DNA of 64,000 nt from Amanita rubescens (GCA_015039365.1 WION01000055.1:1-64000); one strand, 5' to 3'. Positions 44,619 through 57,299 are shown, counted from the stretch's first letter. A program made the numbers and translations. Notes: a model not told the origin generated them from the sequence alone.

Positions 44619-46953
44619 CTACAAAGCAATCGATTCATCCGCATTCAGAATCAGAGTGGTAAAGAAACGAATCATCTCCAAGAACGAGTCAATGGAAATC
44701 GCTATCGAGCAAGAGTTAGCATAGGAATATTTAAAAAAAGAGGAACGAAGCCCTACATTCATCGACGGTATGAATATGGTTAAAGACATCATCAGATGCA
44801 TTGCCCGCGTTTTGATGATTGTAGCGAAAGATGTGTTGTGATAAATTCCAGTAATAGCGCGTGTCTAGACATGGACGGTCAAATACAACCACGATAATTG
44901 TCCGCAGTAAATACGCACCTGTATTGCCCGCCATCATACCAGGAGCAACATAGATATTGTCGCGTCCCTTGATGGAGCGGTGAGAGTTGTAGGTAGTCTT
45001 GATCGTACCCGAAAGAAGATGATATGGTGTAGCGTTTACCGGAGTCAAGGGCGCAGGTTCGAGACCAGTATGAAAGGCGTCACTTAGAGTCAGAATGCCG
45101 CTGGAGGGAGCATCTGGGTCAGTGATGTTGCCAAAGGCATCGAATGTCAAGTTATAGCTCGATGCAAGACCCTTCAAACGTTCCGTGTCGTAACTCTGAA
45201 CTGCGGATACAGAACTTGATCGTATGTCAAACGCTAACCTCGAACACCGGGAATTAAATCCTTACCTAAGGACTGATATCCGATGATTAACTACTGCGTA
45301 TGCTGTCTCAGGCAAAGCATTCGCTTTGACACCACCGCGGACGATATCGATGGCTTGCGTCGTGCCTACGAGGCTTTTCAGCGCCCCGCTCTTGTAGAGC
45401 TCTTGCTCCAATAACCCTAGAGCTAAGCCGGACCACGTCGATTGATTGATCAGCCAGCGCAGGAACCCTGGAATCTCTTTTGCGTGCTGGCCGTAGCATA
45501 GAACCATGCCGTAAACCGGATCTTCTCTTTTCTACGACGGGTCAGGAATGTCAGCGCGAGTAAATAAGAAAACGTACAAGGGGAGTCTTAAAAGGATTGT
45601 TCTCATAGTGAACCAACAGAGAGGACAGAATGCCGATGCTCTGCCATAATCAATAAATAGTTAATCCACAGAAAACGCGAGATACTAACTGTATGCGGAG
45701 GTGGAACACTGGAATGACCGCCGGGAGAGGCAACCTCAACTTTGACATCGTAATACCCTTTCTCGGCGATACCAAGTGTCGCAAAGACAGATCCGAAATG
45801 TCCATAAAAGCCAGGACCCTCATCGACTATGAAAGCGAATCCATCCTTGCCGAACTTATCTTCGAGCACTTTCGCCAGCATCCCAGCGCCCTCAAGAGGT
45901 GTCAGAGATTTAACCTATACCTGATCGTCAAACTTCACAATACCTGAGCACCGCTGGCCTCTTCGTCGAACCCGAAGGTAAGTACAACTGTTCTTGTCGG
46001 AACAAATTTGCACTCGATGAGAAGTTCGATCGCTGACCTATAATACCAATCAGAGAAAACTCCCAGAAAAAGGCAAAAATAAACGAACAAGATCCCAATA
46101 AGCCCGCTTTTGTCATCTGAACTACCTCTTCCCCAAATACGTTCGCCTTTCGCATTACAGTATATTAGCTCGTGCCGAGAATGATCCAGCAGGACTTTAC
46201 CATCAAAAAACCCTGAAAACGGTGGATGTGTCCATAAGTCCCAGGTTGACGGATCAACAGGGACGACATCTTATGAAACGAGATGAGAGCAGTTATAAAA
46301 ACGTAGTTGAAGCGGAAACCTTGGTGTGCGGCCAGTAGAATCGGTTTAAGGGAGGGATTTTTCCCTTGCCAGACGTACAACAAGCCATACGTGTTGACTT
46401 TGGTTAATGTTAGAGTAGAATGCCTAGGCAGATATTAGGACGATTATCGTATGACTCGAATCGGGAATCATACACAGAGGGAAATGCCGCCAAGAGATAT
46501 TCATGGAATTTAGAGAACTTTTCCCATCTTTCATCGCTACCAACTGGCTTGAAATCGTCAAATGATTCCGTTCTGGAAGTCGATAGAGTTGAGACAGAAT
46601 GATACTTTCGGAACAAGAAAAAGGACTCACGGAACTCTAACTGCGCCACCCAGCCAGTCTACCGCTCTTGTTTGAAAATCGTTCGACCCTACAGTCCCCC
46701 CGAGATCGTTCCACAATTTCCTATTCTTCCTCGGAAGAATGAGACCTGTCTGAGGACAATTGTTTGAATCCTCAAGAATGTACGGTAATAATGTAGTACC
46801 ACGAGCAGCGAAGTCGATCAACTTGAGGGTACACAGAACGAGCCCAAGAACAATGAGGAGGGACCTGAATCGCGTCGATCTCTTCTTAGATGACGCTGGC
46901 GCGACAAGGGGCAGCAAGTCTCCTTGAGCCTTCTTCTCGTCGGAGGACGGCAT
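44619..46953 (-). CDS. CPS1: Vacuolar carboxypeptidase S-like M20 peptidase, copy 1 (intact)
   Basis: Twelve exons: 46953-46631, 46572-46474, 46423-46320, 46269-46201, 46146-46089, 46037-45944, 45890-45690, 45640-45578, 45531-45266, 45214-44919, 44864-44757, 44701-44619; 1,764 nt, 587 aa. This is a Zn-dependent Gly-X carboxypeptidase of the M20 family that acts in the vacuole on peptides. Residues about 30-50 are a hydrophobic signal-anchor (RFRSLLIVLGLVLCTLKLI), as in yeast Cps1. Metal and catalytic motifs are present: AAHQDVVPVD (His and Asp), GRGSSDDKSG (bridging Asp), GFDEEASG (Glu-Glu), FIVDEG (Asp) and a late VVNHRI (His). The exon-7 acceptor is a CTTGAG, chosen because it rebuilds ASGAQGAGMLAKVL. 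It is followed head-to-tail by a second copy 162 bp away. The ATG in MPSSDEKK is the start; the longer open frame begins with GTG. Confidence 0.93.
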
Positions 46954-47114
46954 GGAGGTTCGGAGACTTCGAACGGATCCGAATAGCTGTCGTAGAAGTC
47001 GTCCCACAAACGTCAAGTTCAACACGGAACGTCACAATCGGAAATACGGGCCGAGTTCCGAGTCCGCGTCTAGTTTTATGCATTTCGTGTAGATGTAAAT
47101 ACATTTCGTATGGA

Positions 47115-49453
47115 CTACAATGATATTGATTCATCCGCATTCATAATTAGAGTGGCAAAGAAACGAATCATCTCCAAGAACGAGTCAATGGAAATCGCTG
47201 TTGAGTAGGGCTAGCATGGGGAGATTTTAGAAGAGAAACGAACCCTACCTTCATCTAGAGTATGAATGTTGTTAGGGAGACCAGCCGATACATTGCCTGC
47301 ATTTTGATGATTGTAGCGAAAGATGTGCCGGGATAAATTCCAGTAATAACGCGTATCTACATATGCGACGATCAGGTACATTCACAATGATTGTCCACCG
47401 CGAGTACATACCTGTATTGCCCGTCATCATTCCAGGAGCGACATAGATATTGTCGTGTCCTCTGATTGAACGGTGAGAGTTGTAAGTAGCCTTGATCGTG
47501 CCCGAAAGGAGATGATATGGTGGAGCGTTCAACGGGGTGAAGGGAGCAGGCTCAAGACCAGGATGGAAGGCATCACTTAGGGTCAGAATGCCGCTGGGAG
47601 GAGTATTTGGGTTAGTACTGTTTTCGCCAAAAGCATCGAATGTCAAGCTATAGCTCGATGCAAGACCCTTCAAACGTTCCATGTCGTAACTTTGAACTGC
47701 GGATACAGAACTTTGATCGTATGTCAAAATCTATGCCAACTTCGAGAAGAATCAAATTCTTACCTAAGTACCGATATCCGATGATTAACTATCGCGTATG
47801 CCGTTTCAGGTAAAGCATTAGCTTTGACACCACCGCGGATGATATCGACGGCTTGCGTCGTGATTACCTGGCTCTTCAGTGCCCTGTTCTTGTAAATCTC
47901 TTGCTCCAACAATCCTAAGGCCAAGTTGGACCACGTCGATAGTTGGATAAGCCAGTGTAAGAGTACAGGAAGCTGTTTAGCGTGCTGAGCATAGCACAGA
48001 ACGGTATTGTAAAGCGGATCTTCTCTTTTCTATCGGTAATCGTCAGACAGAGGCACAAGCGTGAGGAGATGGAAACCGTACAAAAGAGGTCTGAAACGGT
48101 TTGTTCTCATAGTGAACCAAAAGAGAGGACAGAATACCGATGCTCTGCCATGATTAATAAATAGTTAATCCACAGAAAACGCGAGACACTAACTGTATGA
48201 GGAGGTGGAACACTGGAATGACCGCCGGGAGAGGCAACCTCGATTTTGACATCGTAATACCCTTTCTCGGCAATACCAAGGATCGCAAAGACAGGACCCG
48301 AATTGCCCATAATAGCCAGAACCTTCGTCGACTATAAAAGCGATCCCATCCTTGCCGAACTTATCTTCGAGCACTTTTGCCAGCATCCCAGCGCCCTCGG
48401 GAGGTGTCAGAGGTATATCCTATGCCCGATCGTCAAACACAATACCTGAGTACCGCTGGCCTCTTCGTCGAACCCGAAGGCAAGTACAACCGTTCTTGTC
48501 GGGACAAATTTGCGCTCGATGAGAAGTTCGATCGCTGATCTGTCGTACCAATCAGTTTAAACTCCCAGGAACAGGCACAAATAAACGAACAAGATCCCAA
48601 TAAGCCCGCTTTTGTCATCTGAACTACCTCTTCCCCAAATACGTTCGCCTTTCGCATTACAAAACGTTAGCTCGTGCCGAGAAAGAGCCAGTAAGACTTT
48701 ACCATCAAAAAAACCTGAAAACGGCGGATGTGTCCATAAGTCCCAGGTTGACGGGTCAACAGGGACAACGTCTTATGAAACGAGATGAGAGCAGTTATAA
48801 AAACGTAGTTGAAGCGGAAACCTTGGTGTGCGGCCAGTAGAATTGGTTTAAGGGAGGTATCATTCCCTTTCCAGACGTACAACAAGCCATACGTGTTGAC
48901 TTTGGTTAGTGTTAGAGTACCGTGCCTACGTGGATATTAGGACGATTATTGTAGGACTCAAAACAAGGATCATACAATAAGGGAAATGCGGCCGAGAGGT
49001 ATTCATGGAATTTGGAAAACTTTTCCCATCTTTCGTCGCTGCCAACTGGCCCTAAATTGTCGAAAGATTCGGTTCTGGAAGCGCATAGAGTTAAGACAGG
49101 ACAATAAGAAACAAGAAAAACAGGACCAACGGAATTCTAACTGCTCCGCCTAACCAGTCTACTGCTCTTGCTTTAAAGCCGTTAGACCCGATAGTCTTCC
49201 CCAGATCCTTCCACAACTTCCTATTCTTCCTCGGAAGAATGAGACCTGTCTGAGGACAATGGTTTGAACTCTCAAGAATGTGTGGTAGTAATGTAGAGCC
49301 ACGGGACGCGATGCTGATCGACTTGAGGGTACACAGAATGAACCCAAGCGCTATGAGCAGGGTCCTAAATCGCCCTGTCTTCTTTGTAGATGGTGCTGGT
49401 GCGACCAGGGGCAGCAAGTCTGCTGGAGCCCTCTTCTCGTCGTAGGACAACAT
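47115..49453 (-). pseudogene. Carboxypeptidase S-like M20 peptidase, copy 2, one-base frameshift
   Basis: This head-to-tail paralogue of 44,619-46,953 (offset about 2,500 bp) has every intron in the same place. All catalytic motifs are conserved, from MLSYDEKRAPADLLP to the TAG at 47,117. In exon 7, after VDEG-SGYYGQF, the sequence has one extra base relative to copy 1 (GGGTCCTGTC against GGATCTGTC, near 48,290-48,300). The frame then runs to a TAG at the next intron boundary, so the DEG-distal half, including the His motif, is lost. The next exons would still read in the original frame. No intron explains it. It is either a recent pseudogene or a sequence error; the rest of the gene looks under constraint. 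First donor is the unusual GTTGGT. Confidence 0.85.
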
Positions 49454-51762
49454 GGAGGTATGAAGGCTTTCAGCGGATCCGAATAGGTGCCGCACTAGTT
49501 CTGCACATTATTTTTAGCATACCACGACCACGATATCGGCTACTGTCCCATGCTGCAAGTATGACCTCGTCTAGGTTACTGGTACGCGTCAGAATATTGG
49601 ATTATCCAGATTTCAAGCTCGCTACTCACTGCTGAAGTTGGGAATGCGACCTCCGCGTTCCTGAGAAGATGGTGTAAGGAAAGGGTTTCAAGCCTGGAAG
49701 AGACCATACTTGAGCTCATCTGTAGTAGAATTAGGAATCAGGAGACTCACTCAATGGTTGAAGTTGTTGAACCAGCGAACGCGGCAGTGTGACACGGTGA
49801 AGAGATCATGTCACATAGGGGCCTTCCAGCCCACCAAGTGATACTGGAGAGAATCCCCGCGTTCGGATCTCATGGTACTGGCAAGGCTACCCGGATCTCC
49901 AATAACAAACGAACTGAGGTTGTTCTTGCTGGTTGCGAAAAATCAACATCGGGATTCAATCCCCAACAACGAAACCCACCTTGAGGTGACCATGACAACG
50001 CTTTTTTGAATTCTTTCGGAGGCCTTAGCGCAAGAAAGGATCTCAGCGTTGAGTATTCCGTTGGCTCGTGCTGAACGTTGAACCTTCTTACAGCTTTACA
50101 AGTACTTGCGACTCGTTTTCAGGAAAAAAACGAGAAATAAAGAGTGTACGATTGCGGTTCAGCTTCCTCCGCGCGCATCGAATGGCTCCCAATTGTTATC
50201 TCCACGCGAAGCACCATCTAAGATCCGAGTTGAGATTTAAAGTTGAGCTTTCAAGCCATTCTATCTCAAGAAATTCAAGACGTGCTTCTTCCGACATTGG
50301 TCATGATGATCTTACGTATGTCTTGACGTGAATGACCTGTCAGCCTCTGGGAGCAGCGAGTCCAATGAATTCTATCTTTAGTTCCTTGGCTTCAGAGCTC
50401 GTTTCAGCAGTGCGTCCGGAGCAGAACGCTGTTACAACCATTCTGGTAACACATTCCAACTATTTGCAGCGCGAGTCTCCTTTTTATCATCATGCAAGAG
50501 TTACCAGCTAACGCGAAGCCTAGGTCGTCGGGAATAAACATAATTAACTGCAGCTACTGGATAATTTTGGGACTGATGACCAATCCTGCGGCGTGAAGTC
50601 CATCGAGCTCATCGTGATGGATGTTGAAAGGCTATTTGGTCAGCTGCTGTAAGGAACCTATCCTCGCCCGCACAGGTGGGAACGTGAACTCGTCCTGATT
50701 ATTCTTCAGCTTGTTGACTGCGTGGCCATGAATAAGTATCAACAAAATCTGACATACATGGCGTATTATCAGATAGTAATCAAAACGCTGCCATCTCTGG
50801 CAAAGGACTCGGGTATGGGCGCCGTCCTGAATCTAATCATATCGACATCGATCGATCATCCTTTCTATTTGACGACCTTCGGACTGTTTCTAATACATAC
50901 AGTACGTACGAATCTTACGACATTGCGCGCTATTAAAAGCGGAAGTGGAAGACACGAACTTGTGGGGGGCGATGCTTTCCCCAGGTTTGACGAGACGCTT
51001 GTTAATGAAGTTGGTCATGGAACGAAGGTAAGCTACAAGGTGGGCATTTCTCGCTCTTTTTTTTTTATTAGCTTGCTATAACACGCAGATACCACAGCCC
51101 AAAAGGTGAACATATCGGTCCGCGCTATGTATGGTAGACCCTCACCCTAGGTCAAGGGGTCGAAATCCAGCAAAGTAGGTCGAAAGTTTGCGATCACAGC
51201 GGCTCAAGCTAAAAATTCCGACATTGCTGGCGTCGCTCAGGAATTTGCATTCAATCTCCATCTATGCAACTACTTTTTAGGGATGGGGTTGATGGGGAAA
51301 TGAGTTGTACATTCAATTGTTCTGGTGCATTGAATTCCTGCTATGATGCTACCACACAGCGTAGGCAAGTGTTGCACGTAATTTGCATGACGTTATTCGT
51401 GTAACTCTCCTATTTTGCCCAGTATGGCAATGGTTTGTCTGGCTGTGGGAGTAAGCACTGACGGAAATACTCTTTCTCATAACCCCACACAATAGGAGAC
51501 AATCTTACCTTCTGCCAGCCATCCTTGGAACTGAGACACTGATGGTATCGCCTGACCTGATGGGTATCACGGACCACGGTATGACTGTCGGTTTGAGTAT
51601 CACGCCATCGCAATTTGGATTACAATGTTCCAACGTTTTTAGATTCTTCGACGGCGATACACCCGACACCCGGATGGCCCACTCCTGAGAATGATAAAAG
51701 GCCCCCGTAAAACGGTTGAAGAGTAGCATCTTCCGCCCCAACACTACTCGAGCATCACAACC
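49454..51762. other. No intact gene; F-box relic fragments
   Basis: Near 49,690-49,745, GAGACCATACTTGAGCTCAT and TAGGAATCAGGAGACTCACT match the 5' ends and upstream flanks of the F-box genes at 58.6, 60.3 and 61.3 kb. Near 50,605, GAGCTCATCGTGATG resembles 60,768. These are small leftovers of that family. A 119-codon plus frame at 50,722-51,081 has hydrophobic stretches but no recognisable family. The end is the promoter of the glutathione S-transferase. Confidence 0.45.
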
Positions 51763-52568
51763 ATGGTCTTGAAACTCTACGGCTACAACCTCTCCACCTG
51801 CACTCAACGTGTAGCGACTGTTCTCATTGAGAAGAAAGTCCCCTTCGAGCTTGTCAACATCGACATGTCCAAGGGTGAGCACAAAGCTGAAGCTTTCGTG
51901 AAGATGCAACCGTTCGGCCAGGTCCCCGTCCTTGAGGTACGTGCGTGCCATTCGACGTGTGAGCAGTCCTGACACTCTTCTCTAGGACGATGGTTTCACC
52001 CTCTACGAAAGTCGTGCCATCTGTCGCTACATCGCCATCAAATATGCCAACCAGGGTACACAACTCTACCCCGAAGATCTCAAGAAGAGGGCCCTCATCG
52101 AGCAGGCCGCTTCCGTCGAAGGATCCAACTGGGATCCTTATGCATCCGGAATTGCCGCGGAGAAGATCTTCAAGAAGTGGGCGTCCTTATCACATCCCTT
52201 TGACACAAACGACTGATTGCACCTCGCAGACGGCGTGGTTTGGAAACCGACGAGGCGCTGGTTGTAAAGCACATCGCTGGCCTCGGCGGCAGGCTCGATG
52301 TCTACGAAAAGATTTTGAGCAAACAGAAGTATATTGCAGGCGACGAGTTCTCGCTCGCTGACGTCTTCCACCTTCCTTATGGTGTCAAACTTTACCAAGC
52401 CGGTTATGATGACCTGATTGAAAGCAGGCCTAATGTCAAGAGGTACGCTCGATGGTTTTTCGTGAAGCAGTACTCAACTAAAATCATTCTAGGTGGTTCA
52501 ATGAACTTAGGAACCGCGATTCGTGGAAGGCCGTCGAAGGTGGAGTGAAGTCGACGCCCAGTTATTAA
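51763..52568 (+). CDS. Glutathione S-transferase (phi/GTT-like)
   Basis: Four exons, 51763-51936, 51986-52176, 52230-52442 and 52493-52568 (introns 49, 53, 50 nt), give 217 aa, standard GST length. It conjugates glutathione to electrophiles in the cytosol. The thioredoxin-like N-domain has MVLKLYGYNLSTCTQRV (Ser as likely catalytic residue), QPFGQVPVLE with the cis-Pro, and YESRAICRYIAIKY (Glu-Ser glutathione-binding pair). The helical C-domain has LSKQKYIAGDEFSLADVFHL, a fold signature with N-capping box. Exon 3 rebuilds KKRRGLETDEALVV; without the intron a stop follows. A 5'-truncated and deleted duplicate is at 55,045-55,505. Confidence 0.93.
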
Positions 52569-54430
52569 TGGTGATATCCGCATTGTATAGAAGTGTCATC
52601 ACTTCCAAATGGATCTGTATCGAACTTGATGATATCGTAATCCTGTGACTACGCAACGGCCGAAAGCTATTGTGCAAATGGCTGTGCTGGTCCGAGATCA
52701 CATCCGTTGTGGAGCTAGCTGGCTAACTATGAGCAAGACTTGATGCATAGCAAACGCGTTAGTGGTGAAGTTGGGTATGGGCAAAACCGGAAGCGAGTTT
52801 ATTATTGGCCGCTTGTCAGCCAGAAGCTTATCGTGAGGTACTAAGCTGCTGCGTTGGACAGGATCCCACAGTATGTGTCAACATTGTTATGTTGGAGCAT
52901 GCCAGCGAAATCCGAGCCCGCCGCTGATGCACGTATTTTCTAGTTAGTTTACGTTTCCCGTTGTCGAGCGCACCCTGTGCACCCCCCCGAGCTCCCCGAG
53001 CCGCCCCGTTGTTCGGTGACATCACATCACTAACGTTACAGCTCCAAAATAGTCCCGTTTGTGCCTGCAGTGCAGCTGCAGGGTTGATGCGCTCCATGAC
53101 TTATGAAGATAGATAAGGTAGCATTCCGAAGGCTGGGTTTCTACGACTGGCCGCCGGGCAGTCAGAAAACCACGGAACAGGCAAATTGCGAGTCCGGGCC
53201 TCAGAGAAATCAATCTAAACGAGCAGGCGGCAGCCCATCAAATATGTTGTTCTGCATCACCATGTTGTTTTCGTATCAATCAGCCCTTAACACACGCAAG
53301 TTTTTGCCGTTGAAATCATGAAACAACCCTAAACCTTTGGGCAACTCGCTGGTGATAGTTGCATGTGGACAGACCTTCAAGCTAATTAATATAAATCCAT
53401 CAGACGTTTGGCCAGAGGAATCTCCACTTCCCTCTTCAACGACGAACGTTTCCTATCCATTCTGCGATGCAACTTGTAACCTATACCCTCGCGTTCTTCG
53501 TTTTTGGTGCTGTCTTCGTGACGCCAATTAAGGTCTCACACCATAATAATGCTGGGATCACGGTGCGTTCTTGATTTTAAGTACTTCCGCGCCGTTTCAA
53601 ATTCATTGGCTTAACTAGAAACGATCGCGTCAGGCGAAACGGTCCACCGGCACAGCTGTGCAGGGACAGAGCTCCAGGAGCTTTGGAAGCTCTCTAAGCA
53701 ACTCTGTAAGTCGTTCTCCATCATTAATTGCAAGTTTAAACCTGGCAAGATGGACGCTGCCGGCGGAACTACACAGGTTATACGCAAACGTGCTACTGAA
53801 GAGCAACTTATCACCGCCCTGAAAAGCATAGAATCCACTAAAATTATCCGTCGCGAAACGTCTGGCACCGTCTATTCTCTGAACGACCATATTGACGACT
53901 AGGCCGCGGCCGTCAAAATAATCGACATGAAAGCAACAGGCCCCATGACAGATACCAAGCTCCAAAGTGAACGGAGGAATCTTTATAACGTCAAACAGTT
54001 ATTAGGCACCGCACATACAAAAGACAGACGATATTATTACCTCATAATGCCCCACAGGGGTGTTCCGTATTCAGAAACCTCGGGTTTGTCGCAAGAACAA
54101 GTCAAGCTTCTCACGTCCGAAGCAATAGCTCGGTACATGCAAACTTATTGTCTACAGAATCTGTAAGAGGGTTACCGTCCCGTTTGAGCTAGTCGCTTAC
54201 TGTTGATTTGTAGAACAGTCAGCATAAATAAATGTGTGTTCTGGCACGATGGCTTCTCCTGGGTACTAGAACTGGTCAACTGGGAATCCGCAAGGGCACT
54301 GAGGAACCAACGGTGTACGAAAGATAGCATTTCAACGCCTCCAAAGCCATTCGTTATTCTAGATCACCTTGGTATTTTTCGTCCGGAACCTGCATCACAT
54401 TGATACGCTGAATTTTCCTTGTCATACTAC
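52066..54430. repeat. Segmental duplication, block 1 (GST 3' half plus secreted kinase-like gene)
   Basis: From GST exon 2 onward this block matches 55,045-57,110 in the same orientation. It contains about 270 bp (near 52,850-53,110) that are absent from block 2. Silent, indel and splice-site differences are spread across it. Block 1 keeps the working GST but has the broken kinase-like gene. Confidence 0.85.
53467..54403 (+). pseudogene. Secreted kinase-like protein, copy 1, nonsense mutation
   Basis: Exons 53467-53562, 53619-53705, 53750-54162 and 54214-54403 match the intact copy at 56,138-57,073. The signal peptide (MQLVTYTLAFFVFGAVFVTP) and splice sites are kept. Codon TAG at 53,900-53,902 replaces the TGG (Trp) of DGWAAAVKIID in the intact copy. 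It comes before the putative beta-3 Lys segment, so the product would lack the core domain. All later exons are otherwise open and well conserved, so the loss looks recent. ATG at 53,467 is the start. Confidence 0.8.
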
Positions 54431-55044
54431 TAGAATCTAGTGACTCGGTATACTTATACATATACTCGTATCTCTCTCAGGCGCTTCCTGATCATGATCG
54501 TCGCACATTAGTTAGTACAACTTCTATATTTGTCAAAAGAAACAACCGATTTGTTTGTATGTGTTATGTGCCAGGGGCGTCAAGAGCCATGCCAAGCAAC
54601 TCTCAGGTATACTTCAATACTGCTACCTACTATGCATTGTTAGGATGACAGTTGTCAGTTGGAACCGGCGCGAATATTAGATTTCACCTGGGCAGAATGC
54701 TTTGAGCCCTCTCGTCAACAGATTCGCTGGCTGCAACTGCCGTTGAGGGACTCACTAGGTATTTTAAATTGCTTTCACTTTGTGCTCCCTTGAATCTGAC
54801 GTTCTGAGGCTATCTTCTTAGTCGTTCCATCACGTCGAAGACGCCGAATTGGAAGAGCGGAGAACGCCACGGTATAACTCGGACGGCGTTGAATGTGCGC
54901 ATATATCCGTGCTCTTCCCCAGACAAACTGACACCTTTCTCATTGAACGTTTCTGACTCAGGGTCATCAATGCCTTTAATAAGGCGACAAACAGAATGTA
55001 TAAAATGAAAAGAGGCTTTTGCCTATTCTCCATTCTCGCAAACG
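54431..55044. other. Spacer between the two duplicated blocks, no gene recognised
   Basis: A minus frame at 54,830-55,033 has no family resemblance. Nothing else is supported. Confidence 0.5.
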
Positions 55045-55505
55045 ACTTACTACCCCGAAGATCTCAAGAAGAGGAGGCCGCTTCCGTCGAAGGATCCAAC
55101 TGGGATCCTTATGCATCCGGAATTGCTGCGGAGAAGATCTTCAAGAAGTAGGCGTTCATATCACATCCCTTTGACACAAACGACTGATTGCACCTTGCAG
55201 ATGGCGTGGTTTGGAAGCAGACGAGGCGCTGGTTATAAAGCACAGGCAGGCTCGATGTCTACGAAAGGGTTTTGAGCAAACAGAAGTATATTGCAGGCGA
55301 CGAGTTCTCGCTCGCTGATATCTTCCACCTTCCTTATGGTGTCAAACTTTACCAGGCTGGTTATGATGACTTGATCGAAAACAGGCCTAATGTCAAGAGG
55401 TATGCTCGATTGTTTTTCGTGAAGTAGGTGGTTCAATGAACTTAGGAACCGCGATTCGTGGAAGGCCGTCGAGGGTGGAGTGAAGTCGACGCCCAGTTAA
55501 TAATG
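55045..55505 (+). pseudogene. Glutathione S-transferase relic
   Basis: It begins at GST exon 2 (CTACCCCGAAGATCTCAAGA) without exon 1 or the promoter. A 15-18 bp deletion removes part of GLGGRLDV, another removes bases in the exon-2 part, and the last intron is shortened to AGGTATGC...AAGTAGGTGG so its acceptor region is damaged. The rest is nearly identical to the working gene at 51,763-52,568. Confidence 0.85.
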
Positions 55506-56137
55506 GTGATATCCGCATTGTATAGAAGTGTCGATTACCTTCATCACTTCCAAATGGATCTGTATCAAATTTGATGATATCGTAGTCCTGTGACTACGCA
55601 ACGGCCGAAAGCTATCGTTGTGCAAATGGCTCTGCTGGTCCGAGATCACATCCGTTGCGGAGCTAGCTAGCTAGCTACGAGCAAGACTTGATGGATCGCA
55701 AACGCGTTAGTGATGAAGTTAGGTAGCAAAACCGGAAGCGAGTTTATTATTGGCCGCTTGTCAGCCAGAAGCTTATCGTGAGGTACTGGGGTGCGTGCGA
55801 GAGGGGTCGTGCTGCTGCGTGCACGTCTCCACTGGACGGGATCAGTATTGGGCATCTAACGGGGTTGGCTGGAGATCGGCGGCCGGCAAACTCAGGTAAG
55901 CGGTGCTGTTGCCATAGTTTTCGTCAATCAATCAGTCCTTGACACAAGTTTTTGCCGTTGAAAATAAATCAACCTTAAACCCATGGGCGACTCATGGTTT
56001 TAGAGCCGTCGTTCAATAGGCCTAGCGACTCGCTGATGATAGTTGCAACTTAAATAAAGCGGTCAGACATTCAAGCTTTGGCCAGAGGAATCTCCAGGCC
56101 TGTCCTCCACTGACGAACGTTTCCTATCCATTCTGTG

Positions 56138-57073
56138 ATGCGACTCGTAACCTTTACCCTCGCGTTCTTCTTTTTTAGTGCTGTCTCTGTGACGCCAATT
56201 AAGGTCTCACACCATAATAATGCTGGGATCACAGTGCGTTCTTAATTTTAATTACTTCCGCGCCGTTTCAAATTCGTTGACTTAACTAGAAACGATCGCG
56301 TCAAGCCAAACGGTCCATTGGCACAGTTGTGCAGGGACAGAGCTCCAAGAGCTTTGGAAGCTCTCTAAGCAACTCTGTAAGTCGTTCTCCATCATTGATT
56401 GCAAGTTTAAACCTGGCAAGATGGACGCTGCCGGCGGAACTACACAGGTTATACGCAAACGTGCTAGTGAAGAGCAACTTATCAGCGCCCTGAAAAGCAT
56501 AGAATCCACTAAAATCATCCGTCACGAAACGTCTGGCAACGTCTATTCTCTGGAAGACGAGATTGACGGCTGGGCCGCGGCCGTCAAAATAATCGACATG
56601 AAAGCAGCAGGCGTGACAAATCTCAAGCTCCAAAGTGAACGGAGGAATCTTTATAACGTCGAACAGTTATTAGGCACTGCACATACAAAAGACGAACGAT
56701 ATTATTACCTCATCATGCCCCACAGGGGTGTTCCGTATTCAAAAATCTCGGGATTGTCGGGAGGAAAAACCAAGCATCCCGTGTCCGAAGCAATAGCTCG
56801 GTACGTGCACCATTATTGTCTACAGAATCTGTAAGAGAATTGCCATCCCGTTGGAACTAGTCGCTTACTGTTGATTGTAGAAGAACCAACATAGATAAAT
56901 GTGTGTTCTGGCACGATGGCTTCTCCTGGGTAATAGAATTGGTCAACTGGGAATCCGCAAGGGTAGTGAATAACCAAGAGTGTCCGAAAGATCGGATTAA
57001 AACGCCTCCAAAACCATTCGTTATTCTAGATCACCTTGGTATTTTTCGTCCGGAACCTCCTGCATCACATTGA
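56138..57073 (+). CDS. Small secreted degenerate-kinase-like protein
   Basis: Exons 56138-56233, 56290-56376, 56421-56830 and 56881-57073 (introns 56, 44, 50 nt) total 786 nt, 261 aa. Residues 1-20 (MRLVTFTLAFFFFSAVSV) are a signal peptide, followed by a dibasic KRSRQAKR stretch that could be a Kex2-type site. The core has AAAVKIIDMKAAG (beta-3 Lys-like), LQSERRNLYNVEQLLG (alphaC Glu-like) and YYYLIMPHRGVPYS (hinge-like). The catalytic HRD region is missing, and at the DFG position is ELVNWESA. I read it as a secreted pseudokinase-like fold; this is by-eye inference. Related small proteins are multicopy in Agaricomycetes. The first intron must be removed to keep the frame. Confidence 0.75.
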
Positions 57074-57299
57074 TACGCTGAATTTTCCTTGTCATAACTA
57101 CTACTAGAATCTAATGACTGAGTCGGTATACTTATACATGTGACTACAAGCGCGCGGCACTTCCTGATCGTCGCACATCAGTTATGACTTCTGTGTTGGT
57201 CGTAAGCCAAACGTGAAAACTCGGAAATGAGTGCAACACTACCAAGACACATTTGCCTACTTACACACTTGCACGCGAAGGTAGAACGCCAAGAAGATG

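Larger units (their letters stand above)
55045..57110. repeat. Segmental duplication, block 2
   Basis: Counterpart of 52,066-54,430, starting inside GST exon 2 and running past the kinase-like gene. Here the GST part is dead and the kinase-like gene is intact, the reverse of block 1. Confidence 0.85.

Noticed and set aside
47115..49453. Rescue of the copy-2 carboxypeptidase frameshift by an extra intron
   Set aside because: No GT-AG pair of normal size around 48,250-48,330 restores phase without removing the conserved core.
50722..51081. 119-codon plus frame with hydrophobic stretches as a membrane protein
   Set aside because: It ends in a poly-T tract, has no family resemblance and no conserved partner; support is too weak.
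51505..52398. Minus-strand frames over the glutathione S-transferase
   Set aside because: Antisense shadows; the plus-strand GST has all domain motifs and splice sites.
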